The notes beneath the pieces were generated by a model that saw only the letters and a program-made list of their open reading frames with translations, made no database searches and was not told the DNA's origin. A DNA stretch of 64,000 nt from Phascolarctobacterium_A sp034086985. GTDB taxonomy: Bacteria > Bacillota > Negativicutes > Acidaminococcales > Acidaminococcaceae. The stretch's first letter is position 1; every line of letters begins with the position of its first letter. A program made the translations under genes and the position numbers. The stretch covers positions 10,469 through 74,468 of the forward strand of contig JAXDZG010000011.1 of assembly GCA_034086985.1 (NCBI GenBank). The letters run 5' to 3'. Of the stretch, positions 8,366-17,228 are shown in pieces.

Positions 8366-9434
8366 AGGGCTGATTAATCAGCTCTTGGTCGTCAAAATAG
8401 TTGATGCGCATAGCAGCGCGCACATCATGCAGAGTTTCAGCAGCAGTAGCTGCAGCCACCTCGCTGCCCTTACGCAGAATTTCGTACACCTCAGGGATGC
8501 GCTGCTCCCACATATGACGGCGCTCGCGAATAGGTGCCAGAGTTTCTTCAAGCACCTTCACGAGGAATTTCTTTACCTTCACATCGCCTAAGCCACCACG
8601 TTGATAGTGCGCTTTGAGAGCATCCAGATTTTCGTAATCAGGCAAGTATTTAGCAAAATATTCCGGTTTGCAGAAGGCATCCAGATAGGTAAAGACGCAG
8701 TTACCTTCGATTTGGCCGGGGTCCTCCACGCGCACATGGTTGGGGTCGGTGTACATGGACATAACTTTTTTCTTGACCACATCCGCAGGGTCGCTCAAAT
8801 AAATGCAGTTACCCAAGGATTTACTCATTTTGGCCTTGCCATCAATGCCGGGCAGGCGCATGCAGGCGTCGTTGGTGGGCAATACGATTTCCGGCATGGT
8901 CAGGGTAGGACCATAAACGGAATTAAATTTATGCACGATTTCACGGCATTGCTCCAGCATGGGCTCCTGGTCCTCGCCTACGGGCACAGTGGTAGCCTTA
9001 AAGGCAGTGATGTCCGCAGCTTGGCTGATGGGATAGCAGAAGAAGCCTACAGGAATGCTGGCTTCAAAATTACGCATTTTGATTTCGTTCTTAACAGTCG
9101 GGTTACGTTGTACGCGTGCTACAGTAACCAGATTCATATAATAAAAGGTCAGCTCGGTGAGCTGGGGAACCATGGATTGCACAAAAATAGTGGTCTTAGC
9201 CGGGTCCAGACCGCAAGCCAAGTAATCCAGGGCTACCTCAATAATATTCTTGCGCACCTTATCAGGATTTTCCGCATTATCGGTGAGAGCCTGTGCATCG
9301 GCAATCATGATGAAAACCTTATCGAACTCGCCGGAGTCCTGTAAGCGCACGCGCTCACGCAGGGAACCCACGTAGTGACCCACATGTAGACGACCGGTGG
9401 GGCGGTCGCCGGTCAGAATAATTTTTTCAGCCAT
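8349..9434 (-). CDS. trpS: Tryptophanyl-tRNA synthetase
   Basis: Class I synthetase that charges tRNA-Trp. The HIGH-type motif is HVGH (residues 17-20) after GDRPTGRL, and KMSKS is at about 200-204. At 361 residues it is slightly longer than the Bacillus enzyme but within the family range. GGAGGTATAGAAG precedes the ATG, and a good promoter lies at 9488-9516. It is transcribed with the downstream deacylase, so the two translation-fidelity genes form one unit. No T-box leader is visible. Confidence 0.97.
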   Translation of the reverse strand: MAEKIILTGDRPTGRLHVGHYVGSLRERVRLQDSGEFDKVFIMIADAQALTDNAENPDKVRKNIIEVALDYLACGLDPAKTTIFVQSMVPQLTELTFYYMNLVTVARVQRNPTVKNEIKMRNFEASIPVGFFCYPISQAADITAFKATTVPVGEDQEPMLEQCREIVHKFNSVYGPTLTMPEIVLPTNDACMRLPGIDGKAKMSKSLGNCIYLSDPADVVKKKVMSMYTDPNHVRVEDPGQIEGNCVFTYLDAFCKPEYFAKYLPDYENLDALKAHYQRGGLGDVKVKKFLVKVLEETLAPIRERRHMWEQRIPEVYEILRKGSEVAAATAAETLHDVRAAMRINYFDDQELINQPYEQQQ

Positions 9435-9487
9435 CTTCTATACCTCCAAATGCCCGAAGGCGTATGTTTATAATAATCTATTTTACT

Positions 9488-9516
9488 ATTATACCTTTTA
9501 TAGTCGGCTTTGTAAA
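9488..9516 (-). promoter_or_regulatory. Promoter of trpS
   Basis: On the minus strand, TTTACA (9511-9516) and TATAAT (9488-9493) are separated by 17 nt. Confidence 0.7.
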
Positions 9517-9556
9517 CGATAAAAAGTCTTGAGGAGCTGTTTACAGCATTTTATAA

Positions 9557-9585
9557 TTGACTTATTAGGAAAATAAGCTTATGAT
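9557..9585 (+). promoter_or_regulatory. Promoter of the secreted-protein gene
   Basis: TTGACT (9557-9562), 17 nt spacer, TATGAT (9580-9585), about 35 nt before the start codon at 9621. Confidence 0.7.
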
Positions 9586-9620
9586 ATAGTGAGAATATTA
9601 TGAGAGAGAGGTGTTGACAT

Positions 9621-10064
9621 ATGAAAAAATTGCTTTTGTTTTTCACTACTTTGGTAACCATGACTGCCTGCAGCCTGTGCTTTGCGGCTGATGGCAACGA
9701 TTTGAACAAGCAACAAAAGACCTGTGAGCATTTTATTAATGCTATTGATGCAGCTCCTGCACCGGAATACGCAGCTATTAGTCCCTTGCTCAATCCACAG
9801 CTGGCAGAAAAATTTACCGAGAAGGTATATGCTGCTTGGCAAAAGAATGTTAAAGGGCAATTTGGCCTGCTTAAAGAAGCTAAATTTGCTGTATTTGAGC
9901 GTTTGCCCCATGCTTCCAGAGTGACCTACTTGGCAAAATTTGAGAAGGAAGAGCGTGTAGCAGTGACTTTTATTTTTGATCCCAAGAACGCTTTGGTGGA
10001 ATTGGCTTTTAGACCTATTCCCAAGCCTACCGAGCAAAAGACTGCCGAGAAAAAGGCTGAATAA
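9621..10064 (+). CDS. Small exported protein of unknown function
   Basis: I do not recognise the family. The 147-residue product begins with a signal peptide (MKK, hydrophobic LLLFFTTLVTMTA, then CSLCFAADG). Cleavage after CFA by signal peptidase I looks likely; MTAC is only a weak lipobox. The mature part (~120 residues) is mixed alpha/beta in appearance and ends in a lysine/glutamate-rich tail (KPTEQKTAEKKAE). It resembles small DUF3887-like secreted domains but without a clear signature. It has its own promoter and sits 77 nt before the symporter; a weak hairpin (AGCAAC/GTTGCT at 10100-10122) lies between them. Confidence 0.7.
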   Translation: MKKLLLFFTTLVTMTACSLCFAADGNDLNKQQKTCEHFINAIDAAPAPEYAAISPLLNPQLAEKFTEKVYAAWQKNVKGQFGLLKEAKFAVFERLPHASRVTYLAKFEKEERVAVTFIFDPKNALVELAFRPIPKPTEQKTAEKKAE

Positions 10065-10141
10065 TTAATTAGAGAAAAATAGAGAAGAGAAAATGGAGAA
10101 GCAACATTGAGGGGTAGTTGCTATTTTAGGGAGGTTATTTT

Positions 10142-11512
10142 TTGAAACGCGAGAGTTTTTCCTCACGTCTTGGTTTTATTTTGATTTCTGCAGGCTGCGC
10201 CATTGGTTTGGGTAATGTATGGCGCTTCCCCTTCATCACCGGTCAGTACGGTGGTGCATCCTTTGTTTTGATTTATTTATGCTTCCTTTTGCTTTTGGGT
10301 CTGCCCATTATGGTCGCAGAATTTGCAGTGGGTCGTGCCAGCGTGCGCAGCGCGGCCATGTCCTTCGATGTGCTGGAGCCCGAGGGCAGCAAATGGCATT
10401 GGTATAAATACGGTGCCATAGCGGGCAATATTATTTTAATGATGTTTTATACTACAGTTTCCGGTTGGATGCTGTATTATTTCTACAAAATGGCCGTGGG
10501 CGGCTTTGCAGGCCTTGATGCCAAGGGCGTGGGCCAAGTCTTCGGTGCGTTGCTGAGCGACCCTTACATCATGACACTGAACATGGTTCTGATTGTGCTC
10601 TCATGCTTTGGGGTGTGCTATCTGGGCGTGCAGGCAGGTGTGGAGCGCATTACGAAGGCCATGATGAGCTGTCTTTTAATCCTCATGGTGGTGCTGGCTG
10701 TGAACTCTGTGATGCTGCCCAACAGCGGCGAGGGACTGCGTTACTACCTCTATCCTGATTTCAACAAGGTCATTGAGCATGGCGTGCGCGAGGTAGTCTT
10801 TGCAGCTATGGGCCAAGCCTTCTTCACTCTGAGCCTTGGCATCGGCTCCTTAGCTATCTTTGGTAGCTACATCGGTAAAGAGCAGCGCCTGACCGGCGAG
10901 GCCATGTGGATTATGGGCCTGGATACCTTTGTTGCCATTATTTCCGGCCTCATTATTTTCCCGGCCTGCTTTAGCTTTGGGGTGAACCCCGGTAGCGGTC
11001 CCAATTTACTTTTTGTGACTCTGCCCAATGTGTTCAACGCTATGAGCGGTGGTCAGATTTGGGGTACCTTGTTCTTCCTCTTCATGCTCTTTGCAGCTAT
11101 GTCCACTGTTATTGCCGTTTTTGAAAATATTACCTCTTGCATTAGCGACTTAACTGGCTGGGAGCGCAAGAAGGTCATTCGCTTTAATATTGTGGCCATT
11201 ATTTTGCTTTCCTTGCCCTGCGTATTAGGCTTCAATGTATGGAGCAATATTCAACCCATGGGTAAGGGCAGCTGCATTTTGGATTTGGAGGACTTTTTGG
11301 TCAGCAACAATCTGTTGCCCTTAGGTAGCCTTGTCTACCTCACCTTCTGCACCAGTCGCTACGGCTGGGGCTGGGATAATTTCATCCGCGAGGCCGATAC
11401 GGGCGCAGGCGTGGGCTTCCCCAAATGGATTCGCTTTTACGCTACCTATATTCTGCCTTTAATCGTGCTCTATATCTTCGTCAATGGTTATTTGGCCATT
11501 TTCTGTAAGTGA
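10142..11512 (+). CDS. Sodium-dependent neurotransmitter:sodium symporter family transporter
   Basis: NSS/SNF family membrane protein, 456 residues, about eleven to twelve membrane segments. The N-terminal signature FILISAGCAIGLGNVWRFPF forms the Na+/substrate site in LeuT-like proteins and is intact. Further family phrases are GGASFVLIYL, FFTLSLGIG and ASTVI-type TM8 residues (FAAMSTVIAVFEN). The start codon is TTG at 10142, fixed by GGGAGG 8 nt upstream. These bacterial members usually import amino acids such as tryptophan, tyrosine or leucine with sodium; the substrate here cannot be told. Confidence 0.9.
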   Translation: MKRESFSSRLGFILISAGCAIGLGNVWRFPFITGQYGGASFVLIYLCFLLLLGLPIMVAEFAVGRASVRSAAMSFDVLEPEGSKWHWYKYGAIAGNIILMMFYTTVSGWMLYYFYKMAVGGFAGLDAKGVGQVFGALLSDPYIMTLNMVLIVLSCFGVCYLGVQAGVERITKAMMSCLLILMVVLAVNSVMLPNSGEGLRYYLYPDFNKVIEHGVREVVFAAMGQAFFTLSLGIGSLAIFGSYIGKEQRLTGEAMWIMGLDTFVAIISGLIIFPACFSFGVNPGSGPNLLFVTLPNVFNAMSGGQIWGTLFFLFMLFAAMSTVIAVFENITSCISDLTGWERKKVIRFNIVAIILLSLPCVLGFNVWSNIQPMGKGSCILDLEDFLVSNNLLPLGSLVYLTFCTSRYGWGWDNFIREADTGAGVGFPKWIRFYATYILPLIVLYIFVNGYLAIFCK

Positions 11513-11527
11513 TATTTCTTTAAACAA

Positions 11528-11570
11528 AAAAGCTGTAGTCAGGCTTAAGGCCTAACTACAGCTTTTCTTT
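11528..11570 (+). terminator. Terminator after the symporter gene
   Basis: AAAAGCTGTAGT pairs with ACTACAGCTTTT (11528-11539/11555-11566), with inner AGGC/GCCT pairs, then CTTTTTC. The A-run on the left side lets it also serve the convergent minus-strand gene. Confidence 0.88.
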
Positions 11571-11572
11571 TT

Positions 11573-13402
11573 CTAGACTTCATCTAAATCCCCATGCCAA
11601 ATGTAGCAGCTGCCCTTTTGCAGTGCCTTGGCCTTGTACATAGCCTTATCGGCTCTTTCGATGAAGCGGGCGTTGGGGCGTTTTTCCGCACCACACATGA
11701 CGATGCCCACGCTGGCGGAGGGACGCACATCCTCTGCTATGTGCACATTGTTAAACTCTTGGATAATTTCTTCGGCTTTTTTGCGGGCAAATTGCTCGGA
11801 ATCGAGCCTTTTCAGAACCACGATGAACTCGTCACCACCATAGCGACATTGGATATCGTCTAATCTAGTATTGTGACGCAGAATATCGGCAAAGGCTTCA
11901 ATAAAGCGGTCTCCGGCTTCATGTCCGTGAGTGTCATTAACCGCCTTCAGATTGTCCAAATCAAAGAGGCAAATGGCCAAGGGCATATCCTCCTTGTGCA
12001 GGGAAGCAAGGGCAGCCTGCAGACCACGACGATTGTAGAGGCCGGTCATAAAATCACGGCTGGCGGCCTCGCGCAAAATGCGCTCTCTCTCGTCAAAGGC
12101 CAGCATATCCAGCAGCGCATCGATGCGCTTATGTAAATCGCTGACAGGATGGGCCTTGCACAAAAAGTCATCGGCCTCGTGCAGCATGGGATATTTATCA
12201 GCCACATTGCCATTGGGAATGGTGGCTACTATGGGAATATGCCAGGAGCCGGGCTGCTGACGAACGCTCTTAAAAATAGCATCAGCACCATTGGTGGGCA
12301 GGGTCATACTCAAAATAATAGCAGAGATATTGTGCTCTTCACTGGACAAAAGCTGCAATGCTGCATTGGCTGTTGCCACGTAGATAATTTCATAATACTC
12401 TCCAAAATCCTTGCGGACTAAATTTGCATAATTAACACTCTCGTCAACCACCAAAATGCGATGAGCCTTGCCTTGGGGGAAGAAGGAGGAAAGCAGTCGT
12501 GGCTTATGGACACGCTTGGTAGCTAAAAGAGCCGTAAATTCTTCCGTGGGCATGGGCTTAGCAAAGAAATAACCCTGTACATACTCACAGGTCATCACTC
12601 TGAGACGCTTCATTTGCTCGCGATTTTCTACACCCTCGGCCACTACACTCAAATTAAGTCGATGGGCGATGCTGATAACATCACTTAGCAGGCTGGTATC
12701 ATAGGGCTTGGCTGTTTCTTGATGCACAAAGGCCTTATCCAGCTTAAGAACATCCAGAGGTAGCTGACTGAGCATGGTCAATGAAGAAGCACCAGTGCCA
12801 AAATCATCTAGTTCGATCACAAAGCCAGCCTTCCGCAGAGCGGTTATAACAGCAATTACTTTTGCAGGATTACTCAAATACATGGCTTCAGTTATTTCTA
12901 AGTGCAGATGCTGTGGGTTTAAGCTGTATTTGCAAATACAACCGGAGAATAGCTTAGCTAAATCGTATGTTTCCAGGGATTCTTGGGAAACATTGACCGA
13001 TAGCCGTAAATTAGTATGGCCCTCTGCGTGCCATTGTCGTAGCTGTGCGCAGGCTTTGCTCCAGACATACATGTCCAGCTGAGCCATGAGTCCCTGCTGC
13101 TCCACAGCGGGCAGAAATTGCGCTGCTTCCAAAAGTCCGTAGGTAGGATGTTGCCAGCGTACTAGTGCCTCCGCCCCAATCAAGCTCTCGTCCTGCAGGC
13201 TGTACTTGGGCTGGTAATAAACAAGCACCTGCTCCTCCGCTAAGGCAGCAGCAAAATCCAAAGTCAGTATGTCCACGGTTTGCTCTGAAGCGTGCATGCT
13301 ATTGCAAATATTACAATTATCACAAGCATTACCTAGGCTGGGGGAACAAATTCCCTGATTGACATTAAATTTAACTTTTAAAACATTCCCTGTATTTTGC
13401 AT
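11573..13402 (-). CDS. EAL-receiver-GGDEF cyclic-di-GMP turnover protein
   Basis: Three modules are visible in an uncommon order. An EAL phosphodiesterase domain (EAL at residues 78-80, then LHLEITE, DDFGTGASSL, KLDKAFV, VAEGVEN, GYFFAKP) carries every usual metal/substrate motif. A receiver-like domain (HRILVVDES..., from ~320) has Ser in place of the phosphorylated Asp (IILSMTLP), so it is probably not phosphorylated. A C-terminal GGDEF domain has intact GGDEF (522-526) and an RxxD inhibitory site (RLDD) five residues before it. The N-terminus carries Cys19, Cys27, Cys30 and Cys33 (C-x7-C-x2-C-x2-C), a possible metal or Fe-S site. ATG 13402 is chosen because AAGGAG precedes it; the frame is open to 13432. 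The protein could either make or degrade c-di-GMP. Confidence 0.92.
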   Translation of the reverse strand: MQNTGNVLKVKFNVNQGICSPSLGNACDNCNICNSMHASEQTVDILTLDFAAALAEEQVLVYYQPKYSLQDESLIGAEALVRWQHPTYGLLEAAQFLPAVEQQGLMAQLDMYVWSKACAQLRQWHAEGHTNLRLSVNVSQESLETYDLAKLFSGCICKYSLNPQHLHLEITEAMYLSNPAKVIAVITALRKAGFVIELDDFGTGASSLTMLSQLPLDVLKLDKAFVHQETAKPYDTSLLSDVISIAHRLNLSVVAEGVENREQMKRLRVMTCEYVQGYFFAKPMPTEEFTALLATKRVHKPRLLSSFFPQGKAHRILVVDESVNYANLVRKDFGEYYEIIYVATANAALQLLSSEEHNISAIILSMTLPTNGADAIFKSVRQQPGSWHIPIVATIPNGNVADKYPMLHEADDFLCKAHPVSDLHKRIDALLDMLAFDERERILREAASRDFMTGLYNRRGLQAALASLHKEDMPLAICLFDLDNLKAVNDTHGHEAGDRFIEAFADILRHNTRLDDIQCRYGGDEFIVVLKRLDSEQFARKKAEEIIQEFNNVHIAEDVRPSASVGIVMCGAEKRPNARFIERADKAMYKAKALQKGSCYIWHGDLDEV

Positions 13403-13449
13403 ATAAATTAGCTCCTTGGAATATAAAGACATGCAATCTATTTATAATC

Positions 13450-13478
13450 ATTATACCAAATCACGTATAAAGATGCAA
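13450..13478 (-). promoter_or_regulatory. Promoter of the EAL-GGDEF gene
   Basis: Minus strand TTGCAT (13473-13478), 17 nt, TATAAT (13450-13455), directly after the terminator of the radical SAM gene. Confidence 0.72.
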
Positions 13479-13516
13479 ATAAAAAAGACGTTTCCTTAAT
13501 AGTAAGGAAACGTCTT
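13479..13516 (-). terminator. Terminator of the radical SAM maturase gene
   Basis: 13 bp perfect stem (13485-13497/13504-13516, AAGACGTTTCCTT) with a 6 nt loop; on the minus strand it is followed by a six-T run. Confidence 0.92.
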
Positions 13517-13526
13517 AGACTAAAGC

Positions 13527-14924
13527 TTATTTTTCGTAAGTGAAGTTGTTAATATGGGGACGCAGGTCATCGCCCTGTTGTGCCTCCGCAGAAAGGACAG
13601 CCTGCACGAGAATAGCGTTTTCCAAGCGCTTTCTCTGCAGCTTGCAGCCATACTCATAGGGCTTTGAAATATCGCCATTGATGAGGTCTGCGTTGGCATG
13701 GCAGCCACCGCTACAGAAGAAGCGAGCCCAGCACTGGCTGCATTCGGGCTTAGTCATAACATGGGTGTGGCGGAATTTTTGCACCAGCTCAGGCTTCACA
13801 ACGCCAGTTTCCAGGGTGCCCAGCTTGTACTGCTCACGGCCTACGAATTGATGGCAGGGATAAATATCACCGTCGGCAGTGATGGCAAAATATTCGTGAC
13901 CAGCGCCGCAGCCGGCCAAGCGTTTAGCTACGCAGGGACCATTGTCCAGGGCTACGTTAAAGTGGAAGAAGTCGAAGGGATTACCATCGCGACGTCTTGC
14001 CAGATAAGCGCGGGCCAGCTTGTCATATTCCTCGAAAATAACGGGCAAATCCTCTTCAGTCAGCACCCAGGGCTCATCAATGCCCACTACTGGCTCCACG
14101 CTGATTTCCTTGCCCACCTTGGTCATATCCAGCACATCCTCGCAGAAGTGGGTGCTGAAATGGGTGTAGGTGCCACGCAGATAGTAGTTTTTGCCCTCAC
14201 GGCTGTCGATGAGCTTCTTAAAGCCACGCACAGCTGCGTCGTAGCTACCGGTTTTATTGGGGAAGGGGCGCATAGCATCGTGGGTTTCCTTCTTGCCATC
14301 CAAGCTCAGCACTACCATAACGCGGTTATCATTCAAAAAATTAATATTATCATCATTTAAGAGAGTACCATTAGTGGTCAGGGTCAGCTTAATGTTCTTG
14401 CCGGTTTCCTGCTCGCGACGGCGCACATAGTTCACAATGTGTACTACCACGGGCCAGTTCATGAGGGGCTCGCCACCGAATAAATCCAGCTCCAGATTAT
14501 GGCGCTTTTTGCTGCCCTCAATGGCAAATTCCACAGCCTTCTCCGCGGTTTCCACGCTCATGAGCTGACGGCAGCCACCGAAGGAGCCGCTGTCGGCAAA
14601 GCAATAGCCACAGCGCAGATTGCAGTCGTGGGTTACCAGTAAGCACAGGGATTTTACAATGGGCTTTTCAGCGAAGGTGGGAGGAACCTCAAAGGCAGGG
14701 CTGAAGAGTAAGCCCTCATCCTGCAGACCATGCATTTCTTCCAAGGCATCGCGTAAATCCTCTTGGCTATATTTATCCTTTAAAGCAGCAATAGCTGCTT
14801 CGTCATTGCTACCATCGTAGTAGTCGAGCAAATCATAAATTACTTCATCCACCAGATGCACGGCACCGCTGTTCACATCCAGCACGGCCATATCATTATC
14901 TAAGCGCATTTTATGTATCAGCAT
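13527..14924 (-). CDS. scfB: SCIFF-type radical SAM/SPASM peptide maturase
   Basis: 465-residue radical SAM enzyme of the kind that forms thioether crosslinks in SCIFF (six cysteines in forty-five) peptides. The N-terminal RiPP-recognition-like region has the hallmark VLDVNSGAVHLVDEVIYD (residues ~14-31). The [4Fe-4S] site is Cys101-x3-Cys105-x2-Cys108 (CNLRCGYC), followed by LFGGEPLMNW and LTTNGTLL. The C-terminal SPASM part has CGAGHEYFAITADGDIYPC, then ECSQCWARFFCSGGCH and a last cysteine (YEYGC), enough for two auxiliary clusters. In clostridia the SCIFF precursor gene lies immediately upstream; here no such gene is visible on either side. It has its own promoter (14965-14993). Confidence 0.9.
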   Translation of the reverse strand: MLIHKMRLDNDMAVLDVNSGAVHLVDEVIYDLLDYYDGSNDEAAIAALKDKYSQEDLRDALEEMHGLQDEGLLFSPAFEVPPTFAEKPIVKSLCLLVTHDCNLRCGYCFADSGSFGGCRQLMSVETAEKAVEFAIEGSKKRHNLELDLFGGEPLMNWPVVVHIVNYVRRREQETGKNIKLTLTTNGTLLNDDNINFLNDNRVMVVLSLDGKKETHDAMRPFPNKTGSYDAAVRGFKKLIDSREGKNYYLRGTYTHFSTHFCEDVLDMTKVGKEISVEPVVGIDEPWVLTEEDLPVIFEEYDKLARAYLARRRDGNPFDFFHFNVALDNGPCVAKRLAGCGAGHEYFAITADGDIYPCHQFVGREQYKLGTLETGVVKPELVQKFRHTHVMTKPECSQCWARFFCSGGCHANADLINGDISKPYEYGCKLQRKRLENAILVQAVLSAEAQQGDDLRPHINNFTYEK

Positions 14925-14964
14925 TTAATTCAACCTTTCTTGTCCATATTCAATCGTAAGTAAC

Positions 14965-14993
14965 ATTATAACATTTTGTCGGCACTTGCTCAA
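14965..14993 (-). promoter_or_regulatory. Promoter of the radical SAM maturase
   Basis: Minus strand TTGAGC (14988-14993), 17 nt, TATAAT (14965-14970), about 40 nt before the start codon, so the gene is probably transcribed alone. Confidence 0.65.
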
Positions 14994-15127
14994 GGGCTGT
15001 GGCATTTTTTGTGTCCGTCCTAGCTCAGGCCGAATATGCTTGGTCTGCAAGTGCTTGCACAGCAAATGGAGCAACGGTCCCAATTGCAAAAAAATTGTAA
15101 AAAAGTAGGAAAAAATGGGAAAAGTAC

Positions 15128-15155
15128 TTGCATTTTTCCTAGTTATGGATATAAT
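15128..15155 (+). promoter_or_regulatory. groESL promoter
   Basis: TTGCAT (15128-15133), 16 nt, TATAAT (15150-15155), immediately before the CIRCE operator. Confidence 0.75.
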
Positions 15156-15166
15156 AATAACTGTAA

Positions 15167-15193
15167 TTAGCACTCGGACAAATTGAGTGCTAA
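15167..15193 (+). promoter_or_regulatory. CIRCE operator (HrcA binding site)
   Basis: Perfect TTAGCACTC-N9-GAGTGCTAA inverted repeat at the expected transcription start. CIRCE is the known site for the heat-shock repressor HrcA, so groESL is predicted to be HrcA-controlled. Confidence 0.97.
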
Positions 15194-15253
15194 CAAAACA
15201 AAAGCTCTCACGCTAAAAGCAAAGCATAAAGAACTCGAAAGGAGTCATGAAAA

Positions 15254-15541
15254 ATGTTAAAACCTTTAGGAAGTCATGTTGTAGTAGAACCCGTAGTTCA
15301 AGAGGAAAAAACTGCCAGCGGCATTTATCTGCCGGATACTGCTGCTAAGGAAAAACCCCAGCAGGGCAAGGTTATCGCTGTAGGCGCAGGCAAATATACT
15401 GATAACGGCACCTTGATTAAGCCGGAAGTAAAAGTAGGCGATGAGGTTGTTTTCGCTAAATACAGCGGCACTCCTATTAAGCATACCGGCAAGGATTATT
15501 TGATTTTGGAAGAGCGCGACATCCTCGCCATCATTGAATAA
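15254..15541 (+). CDS. groS: Co-chaperonin GroES
   Basis: 95-residue 10 kDa chaperonin that caps GroEL. The N-terminal LKPLGSHVVVEPVVQEEKT, the mobile-loop region TASGIYLPDTAAKEKPQQG and the C-terminal YLILEERDILAIIE are standard. CGAAAGGAG lies about 9 nt before ATG 15254. It follows the CIRCE-controlled promoter and precedes groEL by 44 nt. Confidence 0.98.
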   Translation: MLKPLGSHVVVEPVVQEEKTASGIYLPDTAAKEKPQQGKVIAVGAGKYTDNGTLIKPEVKVGDEVVFAKYSGTPIKHTGKDYLILEERDILAIIE

Positions 15542-15585
15542 TAAGAGATTGTAGTTTTACTAATAGATAGAAGGAGCGATTAAAA

Positions 15586-17214
15586 ATGGCTAAAGAAATT
15601 CGTTTTAATGAAGAAGCTCGCCGCAGCCTGGAGCGTGGCGTAAACGCTTTGGCAGACGCTGTAAAAGTAACCCTGGGCCCCAAAGGCCGTAACGTTGTTT
15701 TGGAAAAGAAATTTGGTGCACCCACCATTACCAATGACGGTGTAACCATTGCCCGTGATATTGAATTGGAAGATCCCTTTGAAAACATGGGCGCTCAGCT
15801 GGTAAAGGAAGTTGCTATTAAGACCAACGATGTAGCTGGCGATGGCACCACCACCGCAACTGTACTGGCTCAAGCTATGATTAAGGAAGGTATGCGCAAT
15901 GTAGCTGCCGGTGCTAATCCCATGGTTTTGAAGAGAGGCATCAAGAAAGCCGTTGACGTACTGGTTGACGAGTTGAAGGCTGTTTCCCAAAAGGTTGAAA
16001 CCAAGGAAGCTAAAGCACAGGTTGCTTCTATTTCCGCTGGTGACGAGGAAGTTGGCCAATTGATTGCCGATGCTATGGAAAAGGTAGGCGATGATGGCGT
16101 CATCACTATCGAAGAATCCAAGACCATGGATACCTGCGTTGAAACTGTAGAAGGTATGCAATTTGACCGTGGCTACATTTCTCCCTACATGGCTACCGAT
16201 GCTGACAAGATGGAAGCTGTACTGAGCAATCCTTTTGTCTTCATTACCGATAGAAAAATCACCATGATTCAAGACATTATGCCTGTTTTGGAAAAGGTTG
16301 TTCAAAGCGGCAGCGAGCTCTTGATTATCGCTGAGGATATCGAAGGCGAAGCACTGGCAACCCTGGTTGTGAACAAGCTGCGTGGTACCTTCAAGGCTGT
16401 GGCTGTAAAAGCTCCTGGCTTCGGTGACCGTCGTAAAGCCATGCTGCAGGATATCGCAACCCTGACCGGTGCAACCGTAATTAGCGAAGAAGTTGGCCGC
16501 AAGCTGGACAGCGCTACCATTGCTGATCTGGGCCGTGCAGGTCAAGTACGCGTAACTAAGGAAATGACCACCATCGTGGATGGCCAAGGCGACAAGGACG
16601 CTATTGCTGCTCGCGTAGCACAAATCCGCGCTCAAATCCCCGAAACCACCTCCGAATTCGATAAAGAAAAACTGCAAGAGCGTCTGGCTAAGATGGCTGG
16701 CGGCGTAGCAGTAATCAAGGTTGGCGCTGCTACTGAAGTAGAAATGAAGGAAAAGAAGCTGCGCATTGAGGATGCTCTGAACGCAACCCGCGCTGCTGTA
16801 GCTGAAGGCATCGTTCCTGGCGGCGGCACTGCTCTGTTGCAAGTACAAGCTGCTCTGGCTAAGCTGAAGGTAACCGGCGACGAAAAGACCGGCGTAGATA
16901 TCGTTAAACGCGCTATCGAAGAGCCCGTGCGTCAAATCGCATACAATGCAGGCTTGGAAGGCGCAGTTATTGTGGATGCTATTAAACGCAGCCGCAAGGG
17001 CGTAGGCTTCAACGCTGCTACCGAAAAATATGTGGACATGATTGCTGAAGGCATCGTTGACCCCACCAAGGTAACCAGAAGCGCACTGCAAAACGCTGCA
17101 TCCATCGCTGCTATGGTACTGACCACTGAATCCATCGTAGCCGACAAACCGGCTAAGGAAGGCGCAATGCCCGCTATGCCTCCCATGGGCGGTGGCATGC
17201 CCGGCATGATGTAA
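15586..17214 (+). CDS. groL: Chaperonin GroEL
   Basis: 60 kDa ATP-dependent chaperonin, 542 residues, ending in the usual flexible GGM tail (MGGGMPGMM). The ATP-site phrases TLGPKGRNVV, NDGVTIARDIE and AGDGTTTATVLA (around residues 85-96) are intact, as is the closing ALQNAASIAAMVLTTE. AGAAGGAGCG precedes the ATG. It is transcribed with groES under CIRCE control. Only 14 nt separate it from the next gene, so read-through into the MetQ-like lipoprotein is possible, since no terminator is visible between them. Confidence 0.98.
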   Translation: MAKEIRFNEEARRSLERGVNALADAVKVTLGPKGRNVVLEKKFGAPTITNDGVTIARDIELEDPFENMGAQLVKEVAIKTNDVAGDGTTTATVLAQAMIKEGMRNVAAGANPMVLKRGIKKAVDVLVDELKAVSQKVETKEAKAQVASISAGDEEVGQLIADAMEKVGDDGVITIEESKTMDTCVETVEGMQFDRGYISPYMATDADKMEAVLSNPFVFITDRKITMIQDIMPVLEKVVQSGSELLIIAEDIEGEALATLVVNKLRGTFKAVAVKAPGFGDRRKAMLQDIATLTGATVISEEVGRKLDSATIADLGRAGQVRVTKEMTTIVDGQGDKDAIAARVAQIRAQIPETTSEFDKEKLQERLAKMAGGVAVIKVGAATEVEMKEKKLRIEDALNATRAAVAEGIVPGGGTALLQVQAALAKLKVTGDEKTGVDIVKRAIEEPVRQIAYNAGLEGAVIVDAIKRSRKGVGFNAATEKYVDMIAEGIVDPTKVTRSALQNAASIAAMVLTTESIVADKPAKEGAMPAMPPMGGGMPGMM

Positions 17215-17228
17215 AAGGGAGATAATGT

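Noticed and set aside
15020..15133. 37-codon Cys-rich open frame on the minus strand as a SCIFF precursor
   Set aside because: The N-terminal half is phenylalanine/leucine-rich and unlike SCIFF peptides, it overlaps the groESL promoter on the other strand, and only five cysteines are present. It is kept only as a remote candidate.
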